Positions 26,761 through 39,284 of a DNA stretch of 64,000 nt are shown in pieces. The notes under the pieces were generated by a model. It was not told where the DNA came from and did no database searches. It was given only the letters and a program-made list of their open reading frames with translations. Numbering within the stretch: position 1 is the first letter of the stretch; the number at the start of each line of letters is the position of its first letter. The translations under genes and the position numbers were made by a program. Source of the stretch: Chanos chanos (lineage: Eukaryota; Chordata; Actinopteri; Gonorynchiformes; Chanidae); NCBI RefSeq assembly GCF_902362185.1, contig NC_044500.1, positions 36,781,558 through 36,845,557 of the forward strand, read 5' to 3'.

Positions 26761-28102
26761 CCTTATAGCGTAAGGGAAATACGGTATGCTGATGAATGTA
26801 TTTTCGAAGTAATCGGTGTCTTGCATCTTTTGGTACCTTTTTTCTTTCGTCTCTGAACTCTTTTTACGAGGGGGATAAATGTTTCAGCAAACATTTCTGT
26901 CAATTGATATAACTTCTAAAATGTAATTCCACGTTTAAAGATGGACATACACTGATGATATCAAGAGCTGAAATTTCATTAGAGAAGATGCAACCATAGA
27001 CATATGACCATCAATGGGTGTATTAAGTGATAGAGCTGCAGGTATCTAGAACTTGATTATGGGGGACTATTAGCTTCCAGTAAAGTCCCTGACCTCCACT
27101 CATGAACTGAACAAATCCAGGTCTTGATTACATAGATAGTTCCCCCTAGTGGGGAACAGGAGAGAGGTTTTAGACATTTCATCTAACCTCATTATGTTGA
27201 GTCATCTTGAATTGACAGCAATCATGTGCTCGTGTAAAGACTGAAGAGGCCTGTTCAAGTAAGTGCACTATGTGGTTAGCAAAGCAGAGGATATACAAAT
27301 TACATTCAAACATGTGTTTATGGTGAATTTTATTCATGTTTGTAGTATTTCTTCCAACATACTTCACATCAATCCCTTGAAAAAAAAAAACTATTGGAAG
27401 TTTGTCCATTGGTACACACCAAAAACCTCTTGTCTCAGTTCAATCCTTTGCCAATAGTACACCTAATGTCCCAAATCAGTGCAAAGCACAACATTAAATA
27501 AAAGTCTCTCCAGAATAGTTGTATCTCTCTTAAAAAATAAATAACTATCCTCAAAAGAAATAAAAATGTGAATGATTCAAGGACATTGAGGCCTATCAGA
27601 CCGTGTACATTAAGGCAAAAAAAGAGGGGGAAAAAAACAGACATGCAGAAAGCTTCTGTACACACACAAAAACACGGACATACTACAGGTATCTGAACAG
27701 GCAGACATGACCTTGAAAAAAATGCCTGAGTCACCAATACTTTCAGCTTGTATGTCATCATTGTGTTGATATGTTCACATGCAAAGATAAAAGAACTGGA
27801 GACAAAAAAAAAAATCTAACCCTCAGACTGGAGAGAACTGTTCCCTTGTCCAAATTGTGGACACTTCAAATTAATTAAGGTGAACTACAAGCAAAAGACA
27901 AGGCTGAGAATGGCAAAAGGCATTCTGTAAGTAACTCCAGGAGAATTGAAGTCTGAATTCACCCTTTCCTTCTCAAACAGCCCATTTTATGTTGCATTTT
28001 TACATGTACTTTTTACATATTTCCCCACTGTTTCCCAGTGTAACCTGGGTGTCCCAGACATAAGTTCATGGAATAAAAAAGGCCATGAGAGTGAGTGTCC
28101 TG
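26761..28102 (-). other. Intergenic rap1a-timm17a, including timm17a 3'UTR
   Basis: No gene recognised. The right part (about 27.3-28.1 kb) is probably timm17a 3'UTR, given a TTTATT (AATAAA on the minus strand) at 27329-27334. Confidence 0.45.
27329..27334 (-). terminator. timm17a: Candidate poly(A) signal of timm17a
   Basis: AATAAA on the minus strand, about 770 bp after the timm17a stop codon. Other signals could be used. Confidence 0.3.
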
Positions 28103-30460
28103 TCACTGGTACTGTCTGTAGTCACCAAAAGAGGGAGAAGGCATGGGGGCTGGTTCCTCAGCAAACTGTGGACCTGGGGGAGGCAAAAGGTAAAAATGGA
28201 CTGGTCACAAATTGACTTGAAAAAAAGTGAAACGGGCAAAATGATGGAAGATAAATACAAAGATTACAACCTTATAAACATTTGACATACATTCACAATG
28301 TGGCTGAAACTGACAGCGTTTGATGGATACAAAAACTTCTCACTGAAATGCATGTGATTCAAATAATCACATTCAGTAGAAAAAAGGATCTCCTTGGCAT
28401 CACTGAGCTGAAAACTTACCAGTTGGGAATTGTGATGAGGCAAACCTAGTGAGCAAGATTCCAGCTCCCTCTATCAAAGCCAGCAGAATGCCTCCCATTG
28501 CTGCAGAACCCACCATAGCCACTGGCCCATCTGAGAAGAACAAGAATGGATAAGTACTAAAACATCAGAACACAATATGCATAACAATGCCAAAGCCTCA
28601 TTGCCCTCTGGAGCCAAAAAGTAGCTTATTTGTAAGACACATGTTAGCCTAAACATAAAATATTACTGACAAACCATTTGCAGTTAGCTTGGTAAATATG
28701 CAAAATGATTTATCATTACATTAGCAGCCAGTGTGAGCCAATATAAAAAGCAAATTGGCAAAGGATAAACTGAGCACTTCTGAGAGAAGGTATCGTGAAT
28801 ACACAAGATTAACGAAGTTAAGATTTGGAATTGTAATAGAAGGTGAAGCCAGGACACTGAAGAAAATCATCTCTCCTCTGCTTACCAAGAGTTAAGCTCC
28901 TGATTTACAAATTATTTTATGAATGATGCCACTGACTCACTTCTTGCAGCAAGGATAGCACCAGTCATGGCTCCACTTGTTATTGAGTTCCAAGGGTCCT
29001 CTTTGCCCCGTACTTTCACTAGTCCACAGTCGATCATGGAGAAGAGCCCACCCCATACAGCAAAGCTTCCTGTTCCAAAACAAATTTAAAGAGAAAAGCC
29101 AAGCCATAACAATTACACACAAGCTGACTGCCTGTCAATATGAGATTCTAGTAAATGCTTTAAAAAAGTGGAAAGTAAAAACATTTTCATTTTACAGATG
29201 TTTACTGGAAGTTCTGGATCTTGCAAACAATATACATACCTCCAAGCTGAGGGGCTCTGGTCCTGATAGCAGTCATGCTGCCTCTCAGCCTATGGCCCAT
29301 TCCCTGCAGAAACACAAAATAAATACACCATAGTCACAAGATGACACTGAACACAGCAATTACCCTTTATCACAAGACTTCTGAACGGCAATCTTCAGAT
29401 TCAAGCCTTTCTGGCGTTTACATAAGTTCCCTACAGTTATCATTATCCGTATCCAAGCCAACCAATGAAAAACGAAGCAGACAAACTTACAGCTGGGGAA
29501 TTTCTAAATCCCTTCACAGCCTGAAAGATCCCTCCTCCGATGGCCCCCATGGTGAAAGCACCCCCACAGTCGTCGACAATCCTCCAGGGGCTACAAGTTC
29601 AAAACGGACAACCGCTTTAATAATTGCACAACCAACCACCATGAGAGCGAATGTGCAAGATGAAGCCTTTCTTCAAAACAAACCAATTCTGAAGAAGGCT
29701 TCCTGAGCACTAACGGCATAGCCTGAAAAAATGTCCACCAATTTTCTCCCACCTAACGTTATTTACCCAGTTAGATAATTACGAAAACAGCCGACAACAT
29801 AAAGCCGGTCTCTCGCCTAACGTTATGTTGTCTTGAATTTAATACGCTGGTTGCGGTCCTTCCATAAGCGCTTTTCTAGTATTGGAAGAAATACAATGGC
29901 AAGTTAGGTTCTCCATAAGAACTAAGTCATTAACCATGCTCCTAACATACTGGCTTCACTTCTGGTTTACCTTGCTAGGTTAGCCCTCTTACCTTTATCC
30001 CTAGATTACGTAGCCTGCTAAGCTAACCAAACCCACCATTACAGCTAATCTGCCTTCAAATATTGCATGTTTTTCAACATGACAACCCACCTATACGACA
30101 GTATCAACGAGGTCCTATACAACCAAACCACAAATTAGGGTACAATAGCTACCCCAAAGAAACATGTGGATGATCATTCTTGCCAGACCGAACAAGGTCA
30201 CTTGCTTAGCTTACAAGCTAGTGGTTACCTAAAGAGCAAAGCAGCACTGGACAAGGCATCGTGGTTGGCTAGTACAAGCTAGCATTTCAAAATCACTAAT
30301 TACTCCTTAATTTTTCACCTTCGACTCTTGCTGTAAATCATGCGCCCAAAATAGCTATTACAGGCTAACAAAACCTGTTTCAAACCAACTGAAAAATCGA
30401 CAATTACTGAGGTTCATCTCACAAAATTGCTTACCATGGCTCCCTTGCGTACTCCTCCAT
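28103..30460 (-). CDS. timm17a: Mitochondrial import inner membrane translocase subunit Tim17-A
   Basis: Six exons: 30435-30460, 29491-29590, 29240-29303, 28941-29069, 28420-28530, 28103-28173. They encode 166 residues (human TIMM17A has 171), with GT-AG introns and consistent phase. The start [20 protein letters not shown] is identical to the vertebrate family start; four hydrophobic segments of the Tim17/22/23 fold follow, with conserved [40 protein letters not shown] and [13 protein letters not shown]. The C-tail ends FGDYRQYQ. Tim17 is a core subunit of the TIM23 complex, which moves presequence proteins into or across the mitochondrial inner membrane. The first exon holds only 26 coding bases. 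A TGACGTAA CRE/ATF-type site lies about 23 bp upstream of the ATG. Confidence 0.96.
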
Positions 30461-30482
30461 TTTGTTCTTTTCCTGTTCCCAC

Positions 30483-30490
30483 TGACGTAA
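30483..30490 (-). promoter_or_regulatory. timm17a: CRE/ATF-type site next to timm17a start
   Basis: TGACGTAA on the plus strand (TTACGTCA on the minus), 23 bp upstream of the timm17a start codon. Palindromic CRE-like sites are common near housekeeping promoters; function is inferred from position only. Confidence 0.35.
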
Positions 30491-31445
30491 TATTAAACGT
30501 ACATCGTGACATCACATCGACACTTGACCGCGTGTTCATGCAGCCAGTTCTGAGGCTGGGTAGGGAATAGAAATCAGATTGAAGAAAATCGACGAGATTC
30601 CACAAGGAACTGTTATTTGCATCAGAATTACAGTAAATAATAGGCCATATATTAGAAAAAATAAATGAGGTAAGTAAAGAGTATTTCATAAAGGATTAAG
30701 TTTTAAGATTTTTATTTTAAGTGTAGAGACCATACTGTTGGACAAAAATTAATCTAAATGACTGAAATAGAGTTTTGAATTTTAAAAATTGCTTTTTAGA
30801 CTGATTTCAGATTTTAGCAGGCCTCTTCACAGATTCCACACAAAAATTCAAAATAACCACTCTGTCAAAACTTCGTTCAAAGTGTAGTACATGGGTTCAT
30901 TCTCAACAGAATTTTCATAGAATTTAATTTAACTTCCAACCATTTTAGTTCTGTTCCATTTCTATTTCCACAACAGTTTACCTGTTTCCACATTCCAGTT
31001 ATACACTTTAGTTGGAAACGATGAATTCATTCAGGAACTGACCTTAACCTTGGCTTTATGTAAAAGTTATTATCTCTCCCAAAGAATGGCTTTCATTTGT
31101 GTCCTTGAGTCAAACAGTAAAGTCAGCTGAATACACTTAGTTTTGTCATAAAAAAAATAACAACCTAAAATAGCAGGGAATGTAATTCAGAACACCTGAG
31201 TCAGACTTGGTACATTTGTGATCAACTTTGATATCCAACATTAAACTGATAATGTTGTATGCTACATAGTGTTGCGTAGTTGCCTGTGCATTCCACAAGG
31301 TACTCAGTCATGATCCAGTTATGAAGCCTTAAGTAAATAATTACTATAGCTCTACTAAAACTGAGAGGAAATGTTTACTAAATTGTGGTTTTGAGCAACC
31401 TACAATCACTCTCTTAAGGAACCGGATTAGGAACCTCTCTCCCAC

Positions 31446-31446
<1 letters not shown>

Positions 31447-31490
<44 letters not shown>

Positions 31491-31498
31491 TTCCTTCT

Positions 31499-31552
<54 letters not shown>
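31447..31552 (+). repeat. (CT)n-(CA)n compound microsatellite
   Basis: A long CT run, briefly interrupted near 31487-31505, followed by CA repeats to 31552. Confidence 0.9.
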
Positions 31553-34135
31553 TGCACACAAACACTTGCTATGCTTCCACAGAGTGAATAGAGACAGACT
31601 GCTGGCTATCTTCCCATTATTAGGAACTGGAAAGGAATGAGCTTCAGACTCTCTCTTGTGAAATGACCAAATATAGACATTTTATGGGTGCAGAGGGCGA
31701 GGCAGGGGCAATCAGAATATGGACTGGCCTACAGTTATTCCAATCAATCTTTGGGTTTCTTGGGAGAGTTCCATTGCACAGTGAATTGCTTAGAACATGA
31801 TGTTCTTGAGTTCCCTTGACAACAGCATCCAGCGATGCCATTTTCAAAAGGGGTATCTGTGGTATGTAGTTTAACATTGAACAAGTTTCTTTTAAGTTGT
31901 GTCCCTTAAAGATATGAAACTAAGACTGTGTAAAAACTAAGATTTTCTAATGTAACATACAGTCCACTCCAAACAGTACATTTCTTGTGACTTCTGCATC
32001 CCTAATGCACATCTGTTTCATTGGGTCACAAGAATACATGGGTTTTGAGAGAGACAAAAGACAAAGCACACAATTATTACTATTAGTCCTTTATTACTGT
32101 GGGTTGTGTAGTACTATTTAACCATGAACACTACTAAAATGTTCTAAAAACATGCAGCCCATGTGCTGAGCTAAGGGTCTTCACAGTAGTGTTAGAGTGA
32201 AAGAACTTCCAACTGCACCAATTCCTCAGTTCATTTAAAGACAACCATTGCTTTCTGCACTGCCTGAGTTTTAACAATTAAAATCCAGTCATCTTATGAT
32301 ACAGTGTAAGTCTTTGCAAATGTTTTTGTAAGATTTTTTACACTGTTGCACTATTGTAAAATAGATTGGACAAAGACAGAGTACATCTGTGATCTGCTTT
32401 TTTTCCAATATGAATATATACAAACAACTGTGAAGGAACAAATCTACAAGTAAAGCCAAATTGAGGTTATTATAATTGTATTTCTCAAGGTGCAAAACTT
32501 ATCTCATCAATATAAATCATGCAGGAAAATATCAGAAATGTCTGATATTGCTACAATGAAATAAGTGGATGATTGTGCTTAACATGAAGTTATATACTCA
32601 TTTATTTATGCAATGCATTTATTGAAACAATGAAACAAAAATTCAAAGCCTGGGAATTTTTAGGTTCCCCTGCTTGAAATCTTGAATGAACTTCAGACCT
32701 TCCACATATAGTATAACATGTTACCCATTGAATGGGGAAAATGTTGGACCTTTTGCTTTTCTGTAAATGGGGGAATCTAACCATACCTGGATATACCTCA
32801 CATTATGTTAACGAAGTGAGATACAGAGTGAACTCTGCATTTACAGTAATCTGTTAGAGCACTGGTAATTTATTAGCCATTGAGACTTCGATGAACTTCA
32901 TATGTGCTTATGCACATTAGAATTTGTTTAACTTTCTGTATTTGTCATGACACATGTCATTGTTTAGCCACAATGAACCTCTTCTTTGTTTGGTTTTAAA
33001 CTGTGGTCAGCATTGTACTGTGTGGAACATCAGGCAACAACTGTTTATGATTCAAACACCTACAAAGATTTAATGACAAAGTCCATTATGACTGGAATCT
33101 TGACACCTTTGTGGTAATATGAGAAGCTAATATTATAATATGTGATAAAAGGAACCAGCATTGCAAAAGTGATTTGATGAGAGGCTGTTTGAAATCAGGG
33201 CAGATACTTCAAAGCACCATTTAAAAAAAACAGGATTTCTTTTGTTTATCCAGAAGTGAACTTAAAGTAGAGGATCATACCATATATTTGTTAGCAATGT
33301 AGCTACTGCTGCTTCAAAGGAATGTCTAATGTAAGCAAGTTCTCCAATCAGTATGTTACAGTTACAAGATCCCTAGGCCTTACTATTAAGTTCTTTTGTG
33401 AAAACCCCCATGTCTTTAACAAAATGAAACAGCAGAAATGATCGATAATGTGATAATATTACATTGACAATTGCTTGAAACAACAAAGATGTGCCCTCAC
33501 AGAAACAGATATTGCCCCATAGAAAGAACTGTGAAAGTGCACAATGCTGTTTGAAAACCATAAAGTATCTGTATAAAATACACAATTTCAGAGATAAAAT
33601 TTGTACAAAAATGCAGAATATCAATGATAACATTGAACTCTATCTTTAAGCGTAACTCACTTAAATACTTTCGTCCTTATAAAACATGGTTTCCATCCTG
33701 AGTCTTTCCTGGAAATAAAAAGGAATTCTACATCACTTAAACTCTGTTTAACCTGGTATGAGATTTGACTCACTCCGGTTTAACTCATTTCAAAGTCTTA
33801 CTTTCCTGAATAAGACACTGAACATGAAATAGTGAAAGCTAGTCAAAAACAATGAGTAACTGTATGCCATCTCAAAGCAACTGTCTATTGCCAGCCTTTA
33901 CGTAGAGACACACATATTGTTTTTCCTCCGTCAAATACACGATTCAGCTGTATACATGTAACACAGTTTATCCTGTATGCATTTGAACTTCATTTCTTGA
34001 TCATTTGGAAAGAATCCGAAGAATTCCAACTGCCAAGCACAGAGCTAGTTTCCTGAACTGTAAAATTCAGTAAGCTATCATAAAATCCCTTGGCCTAAGT
34101 CTGTATGAACCACTTACTTTATCCCATGAATACAC

Positions 34136-34143
<8 letters not shown>

Positions 34144-34191
<48 letters not shown>
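34144..34191 (+). repeat. (CA)n microsatellite
   Basis: About 23 CA units in the lmod1 3' flank. Confidence 0.9.
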
Positions 34192-34195
<4 letters not shown>

Positions 34196-34563
34196 TACCA
34201 TATGCGTTCATCAACATACCATATGAACTTCTTCACCTAGTGCAAATCACAAACAAAACATAAAAAGTGTCAGATGCAGACAGGTGCAGACCAATTCAAC
34301 CTCTGACCACCATGTCAGCACCTTGCCTCCCTCACTGGCATGCTCCATTGTCCGATGCATTGTGTGTAAGAGGATCCAGTGAAGAAGCTTTACATCCGTT
34401 AGAACATCTTAATTCCTTGACTGTATTCCATGTTACTGGGCAGTGATAAGACTGTACAGAAGATGGCACTTTATTATCTCCTCAGATTCTGTGAGATGTA
34501 CGTCCTTTCCTCAATTCTTCCATGCCCCCCCCTGCTCCATCCTTAATTCGTCTTGTCTTGTGT

Positions 34564-37500
34564 TTATTGCAGTAACTTTGGTACTTCAACCTGTTAGATA
34601 AAAAAAATTGTGTATACACAGAATAAACATGTTAAAATGGTATATTTTTCAGCTTTGGTAGTCTCACATGAGCATAAAAGCTCTTAGATAAAATAACTGT
34701 GCCAACTTTAATGATTTGAATCATATCAGATTTTAATCAGCATACACACAAATATTATCAAAACTTCAAATCATTATAATTATGTGGCTTGGCGTAAAGT
34801 TGCAGCCTAGTGTTTTGCAGAATATGGAAAAGAACGCCAGTTTTGGTAAGCACCACCAAATACCACTAATAGTACCAGCCACTAGTAACCAATTTGTTAA
34901 ACCATTATTAATAAAATGGGTTCATCTGCCATGACAATGCGCTACATTTAAGTATACTAGTATAGTATTAAGTAAGCAGTTAAACACCAATGAAAAAAGA
35001 CTTTTTTTTTCAGCATCCAGTCATAGTGTTACAAAAGGTACTATAAATACTGTGCTCCCAACTGGGAATGACACTTATGACTGCTTTGTGACACTGAAAT
35101 GAAACAGTAACTTTATCACACTATATGACACAATAGCAAAGAGTTCAACAAAGTAGTACTGTTGTCCTGTTCCATGTACTGTAAAAAGCCATTCATAATG
35201 ACAACAGCTATTTGTAATGACATATAACTAAATTAAAACAGGCACTGCATTGATAGCTTTGTTACACTGAGCACAGAAGTATGTGCTTCATCAACCTTTT
35301 AAAGATAATGATGTACCACTTGAGAGCTAATCATGCTTGTTTACATCAAAATGTAACACTTTCAACCCATTACATTCTCCATCAAATTCTCACTCTCAGG
35401 CTTGTTCAACCCATCAAAGATAGAGAAATTCTCAAAACTGAAAGCTGAGATTGTCCTAATTAAAGCTGCCATCTTATGTCTGTCAACACAAAAAGTGGTC
35501 TGAGCACAAAATTCCTCACCTTTTTAAGTTGTTTAATATTGCTGTTTCTGATAGAAGCAAGAAGTTGGTCCCTTGAGTTTTTAGCGCTCCCTCGGCCTCC
35601 GGTCTTATCCTCAAGCTTTCTCTGTGACACAGGAGTTAGGGAGTTTCGCAAGAAATCTCCATCTAGCATAGGTGCAGGTGGAGGTGCAGGTGGGGGTGGA
35701 GGACCACCTGGTCCACCACCTTTCTTGGGTGTCAGCTTAGGGGATGGTATAGGAGATGGTATGGGAGAGGGTTTGGGTGAAGCTTTAGGAGAACCCTTGG
35801 TGAAGCCCTTACCAGGCTTGGGCACTTCCAGTGTGTCTTTCTTATCTCCATTGGCTTGAGCCTGTGCTTGTTTCTGCTCCTTGAGACGTCGCTGCCGTTG
35901 TCGGTCCATGTTCCGACTCAGGATGTTGGTCATAGTCATGCGTGGGCCTGCCAACTCAAAATGATAGCCTAGCTTTAGGAGTGTTGTATTCTCCTTCAGT
36001 ATCTTGGTCATCTCCATCTCTGACTTTCCTCCACAGATATGCCGCTGGTTGTGGAAGCGCAGTTCAGTGAGAGTGGAATTGTATTGAAGGGCTTGAATTA
36101 TTGCCATGATACCTTTGCTGGTGAGATGGTTGGAGTCCAGATTGATGCTAGTGAGGGTTTTGTTGTGACGTAATGTGCCCGCAATAGCATATGCCACATG
36201 GTCGTCCGCACGGCAGTTGGCAAGGGCAAACGTCTTGATGTGGGTGTTGTCCCTCAGGGCCTCGGCAAACTGAATCAGTGTTTTGGTCTTGATAACTTCA
36301 GAGTTATTGACATTGAGCTCAGTCATCCCTGGGTCATTGCTCCGGACTCTTTGCAAATCCTCATCAAACATGCTGGTTGATTCATCTTCTTCCTCCTCCT
36401 CTTTAGTCTTGCTTTTTGAACTGTCTGCTACACAATTTCCAACTTCTGCTTTTTCCGGTTTCGGAGGCTCATTAGGGATCATCATATCTCCCCCATTTTC
36501 CTCCACTTTCGCCTTTTGACCACTGATTTCGTTCGGCTTTTCCAGCGCTTTAGTACTTTCTTTATTCCTCTCTTCCTTCTTCTCTTCCTTTTCATTCTCT
36601 TTTGCTTTCTCCATAACATTTTTTCCCTCTTCCTTCACTGTTGTCTCTTTCTCATTCTCTATTGTCTTAACTTGTTCAAGGTTCTTATCAGCCTTGTCTT
36701 TCTCCCCTCCTTTCTTGTCCTCTTCTGTCTGGTTTTCTGAAACTTGACTTTGCTTTTCCTCCAGTTTGGAAATTAGACCCTTTGTCCTCCTTTCCTCTCT
36801 TTTTCTAACATCCTCTTTTCTCTCTCTCTCCTTATTCTCCTCCTTTTCCTTTTTCTCTTGTAACCTGGAGATCATCTCTTTTGCCTTGCCTTCCCCTGTC
36901 TCCCTTTTCCTAATCTCCTCTTTTCTCTCTCTCTCTCGACTATCATCCTTTTTCTCCTGAAGCTTGGAAATCATTTGTTTTGTCTTGCTATTACTAGGCT
37001 CTTTTACCTCTCTTTCTTCCTTGTGCTTCCTCTCATCTTTTTGCTCTTTGTCTGTATTCTCTCCTTTCTTCTCACTGTCTTTGGTCTGCTTCTGTGTGAA
37101 TCGATTAGATGGGCCTGGTCTGTCATCATTTGTTTGCTCTGTCAGTCTTCGGTTCTTGTCCTCCACTTTATTGGCTTGTTTAACAGAGATGCTGCTCTGT
37201 CTCTGAATATCTCCATCTTTACTGTCAGATCTGGAGAGACTTCTCTCCTGGCTCAGGCCCATTTTCCTCAGGTATTCTTGTTTACGACTCTCTTTTTTAG
37301 GCTCTCCCTGTAAAAGAGAAAGACTAAGACAATCAGTTGATGTTGTCATTTATTTAGCAATTTCAATCAGTCACTGGCTATGACATTTGAATACTTCAGT
37401 GTCCCCATGTTTCCCATGTGATGTCATGTTCAGAGAAATGAATTATACATTGGTCTCAAGGTCTTTCAACCAAACCATCATGATCTAACAAATCTACATT

Positions 37501-39284
37501 CTTGGGCCGTTTTACAAATTATTCTCACTAAGTGACCTTACCAAACTCTTCTAAAGTGAAGTAAGAAATAAATCATCCATGTCTCTCTTCAGGAAATACC
37601 ACTGGAATGAAAGGTCCTCTAACTAGCCTTTGTGTTTTTTTCATACTTGGATACAGAGAGCAATGTTTGGACAAACACTATTGCTAAAACTATGATGTAA
37701 TTAGTGATATAATAGGGGGAAAAAGTCTATAAACTCAACATCAGATACTGCATGTTTACACTATACACACACGCAGCCATTTTATAGTGAAGGTATAAAT
37801 CTACACAGCAGCTGAGTGTTTGATTTGTGAGCCATAGTCTGTTTTGCTGTGCAAAGCTCCAGCCTTGGCAGACGTAACCTTAAAAGGCAGTAAGCAAAGG
37901 AGCAATCAACCAAGGAATTCCATCAGGCCAGGGCTGAGAACGACCACAGTGGAGAGAGGCTTCGTCAGCTGAAGAACTTTTCTCAAACAGGCCCACACAT
38001 TCACTGCTTTCTCTCACGTACGCTACATCTCAGTGTGTCTCCAACTCTCTCTTGCTCTCTCTCCCTTCCATGACATTTCAGCCTTTGTCTTTCCAAAATG
38101 AAAATCTCATATCAAAATTATTACACACAAACCTCAAACTGCGCATGAGTCTTGAATAAACTGGTAAAGAACTGTTGAGACATCTAGCTCAACACAAGTA
38201 GTTCTCTTGGGGAATATTTTTGTGTGTTTATTTATAACAGCCCCTTAAAAGCAAACTATTGAGTTTAAACTATTTATGATTGTACAAAATGGTACTATTC
38301 TTACCAAATATCCACTTCATTTCAGTGCTCTACATCATTTTTCTCTTTGATTACTAACAAAGTATAAAGTACAACTAAACTAGAGGCTCTTCTAAAATTA
38401 CATAAAATGTCTAAAATGTCATTACGATTATTCTTCAAAGACAAGTGCGGAGTGGTGGTTGTTCCACCATTATGGTCTTGCCATAGATCTTGGGAGGTAG
38501 CAGGCCTTAGAGACAGAGTAAGTGATTGTGTTACAGAGGAATATGGGAGTGCTTACAGAGGAGGATTTCCCCATAGTTGCCTAAGAAATCCATAACACTT
38601 TAGCCCAAGAATCAATGATCTGGCTGAGTCAAAATGCTTCTACGACAAATATCCTAAAGGTTAAAGATTTTAAGTACAGCTGTTTGTTCTGCTATTATAA
38701 CGTCTGTTTTTGACAGGTTTTTCTCAACGTTGACTTTATTGACAGACTGGACCATTTACACCGTACTTAACTTACCAGAGTGTTCTATCTTAACCTGCAG
38801 TAAATAAGCATTGATTAGTGCAAGTAAGTCACAAGTCTGATCTAGCATCCCCAATCAGCTGCTTTATTATAAGATAGTCATTGACCGTGGTGCTGGATAT
38901 GGTGGTCCAGTCTGGAAGAGTCCAGTGCATGAAAGCGGACCTTGAGCTGGTCACAACACTGGTTTATTGGTTCTATCTTACCTCAATAGACTGGTCTCTT
39001 TGAAGCGACTTCTTTGACTCGTCATCTCTTTGAACAGACTTTTTGGACTCATCATCTCGCTGGTTCCGTTTAACTATAGATGTGGGCTTTAAATCCGTGT
39101 GGTCCACTACAATAATATCTTTCGGATCCGGGTCCGGAACAGTCATAACTTCTTTTTCCAGCTCTTCCATTTCTTCGGGCGACAAATTGGACAACAAATT
39201 GTCGAGGTCCGGATCCTCGCTCACCTGTCGTCCCGTTCGCGTGAGTCCCCTAATTTTCCTTCTGTTAATCGTTGCGTTGGCCAT
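34564..39284 (-). CDS. lmod1: Leiomodin-1
   Basis: Three exons: 38982-39284, 35520-37307, 34564-34590, giving 705 residues (human about 600). The last exon codes only VEVPKLLQ and stop, as in the human gene. Order: N-terminal tropomyosin/actin-binding segment (RQVSEDPDLDNLLSNLSPEE, about 19-38); a very long K/E-rich linker (about 102-410); a leucine-rich-repeat actin-binding domain (about 415-570; MTELNVNNSE, FALANCRADDHVA, ELRFHNQRHICGGK, LLKLGYHFELAGPRMT); a basic helix and S-P repeats; a polyproline run GGPPPPPAPPPAP (about 637); and a WH2 motif (SRDQLLASIRNSNIKQLKKV) at the end. Leiomodins nucleate actin filaments in muscle; LMOD1 is the smooth-muscle form. The linker is longer than in mammals and holds several near-repeats of 'RERKEEIRKRE'. 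Confidence 0.95.

Larger units (their letters stand above)
30461..34563. other. Intergenic timm17a-lmod1, including probable lmod1 3'UTR
   Basis: Holds the timm17a upstream flank and long AT-rich DNA with no recognisable gene. CT/CA and CA microsatellites lie at 31447-31552 and 34144-34191. Some of the right part is lmod1 3'UTR. Confidence 0.5.

Noticed and set aside
35476-37313. Several plus-strand open frames opposite lmod1 (rich in S, F, L and P)
   Set aside because: They are the complement of the K/E-rich and proline-rich coding exon; low-complexity codons read backwards stay open by chance. No splice or homology support.
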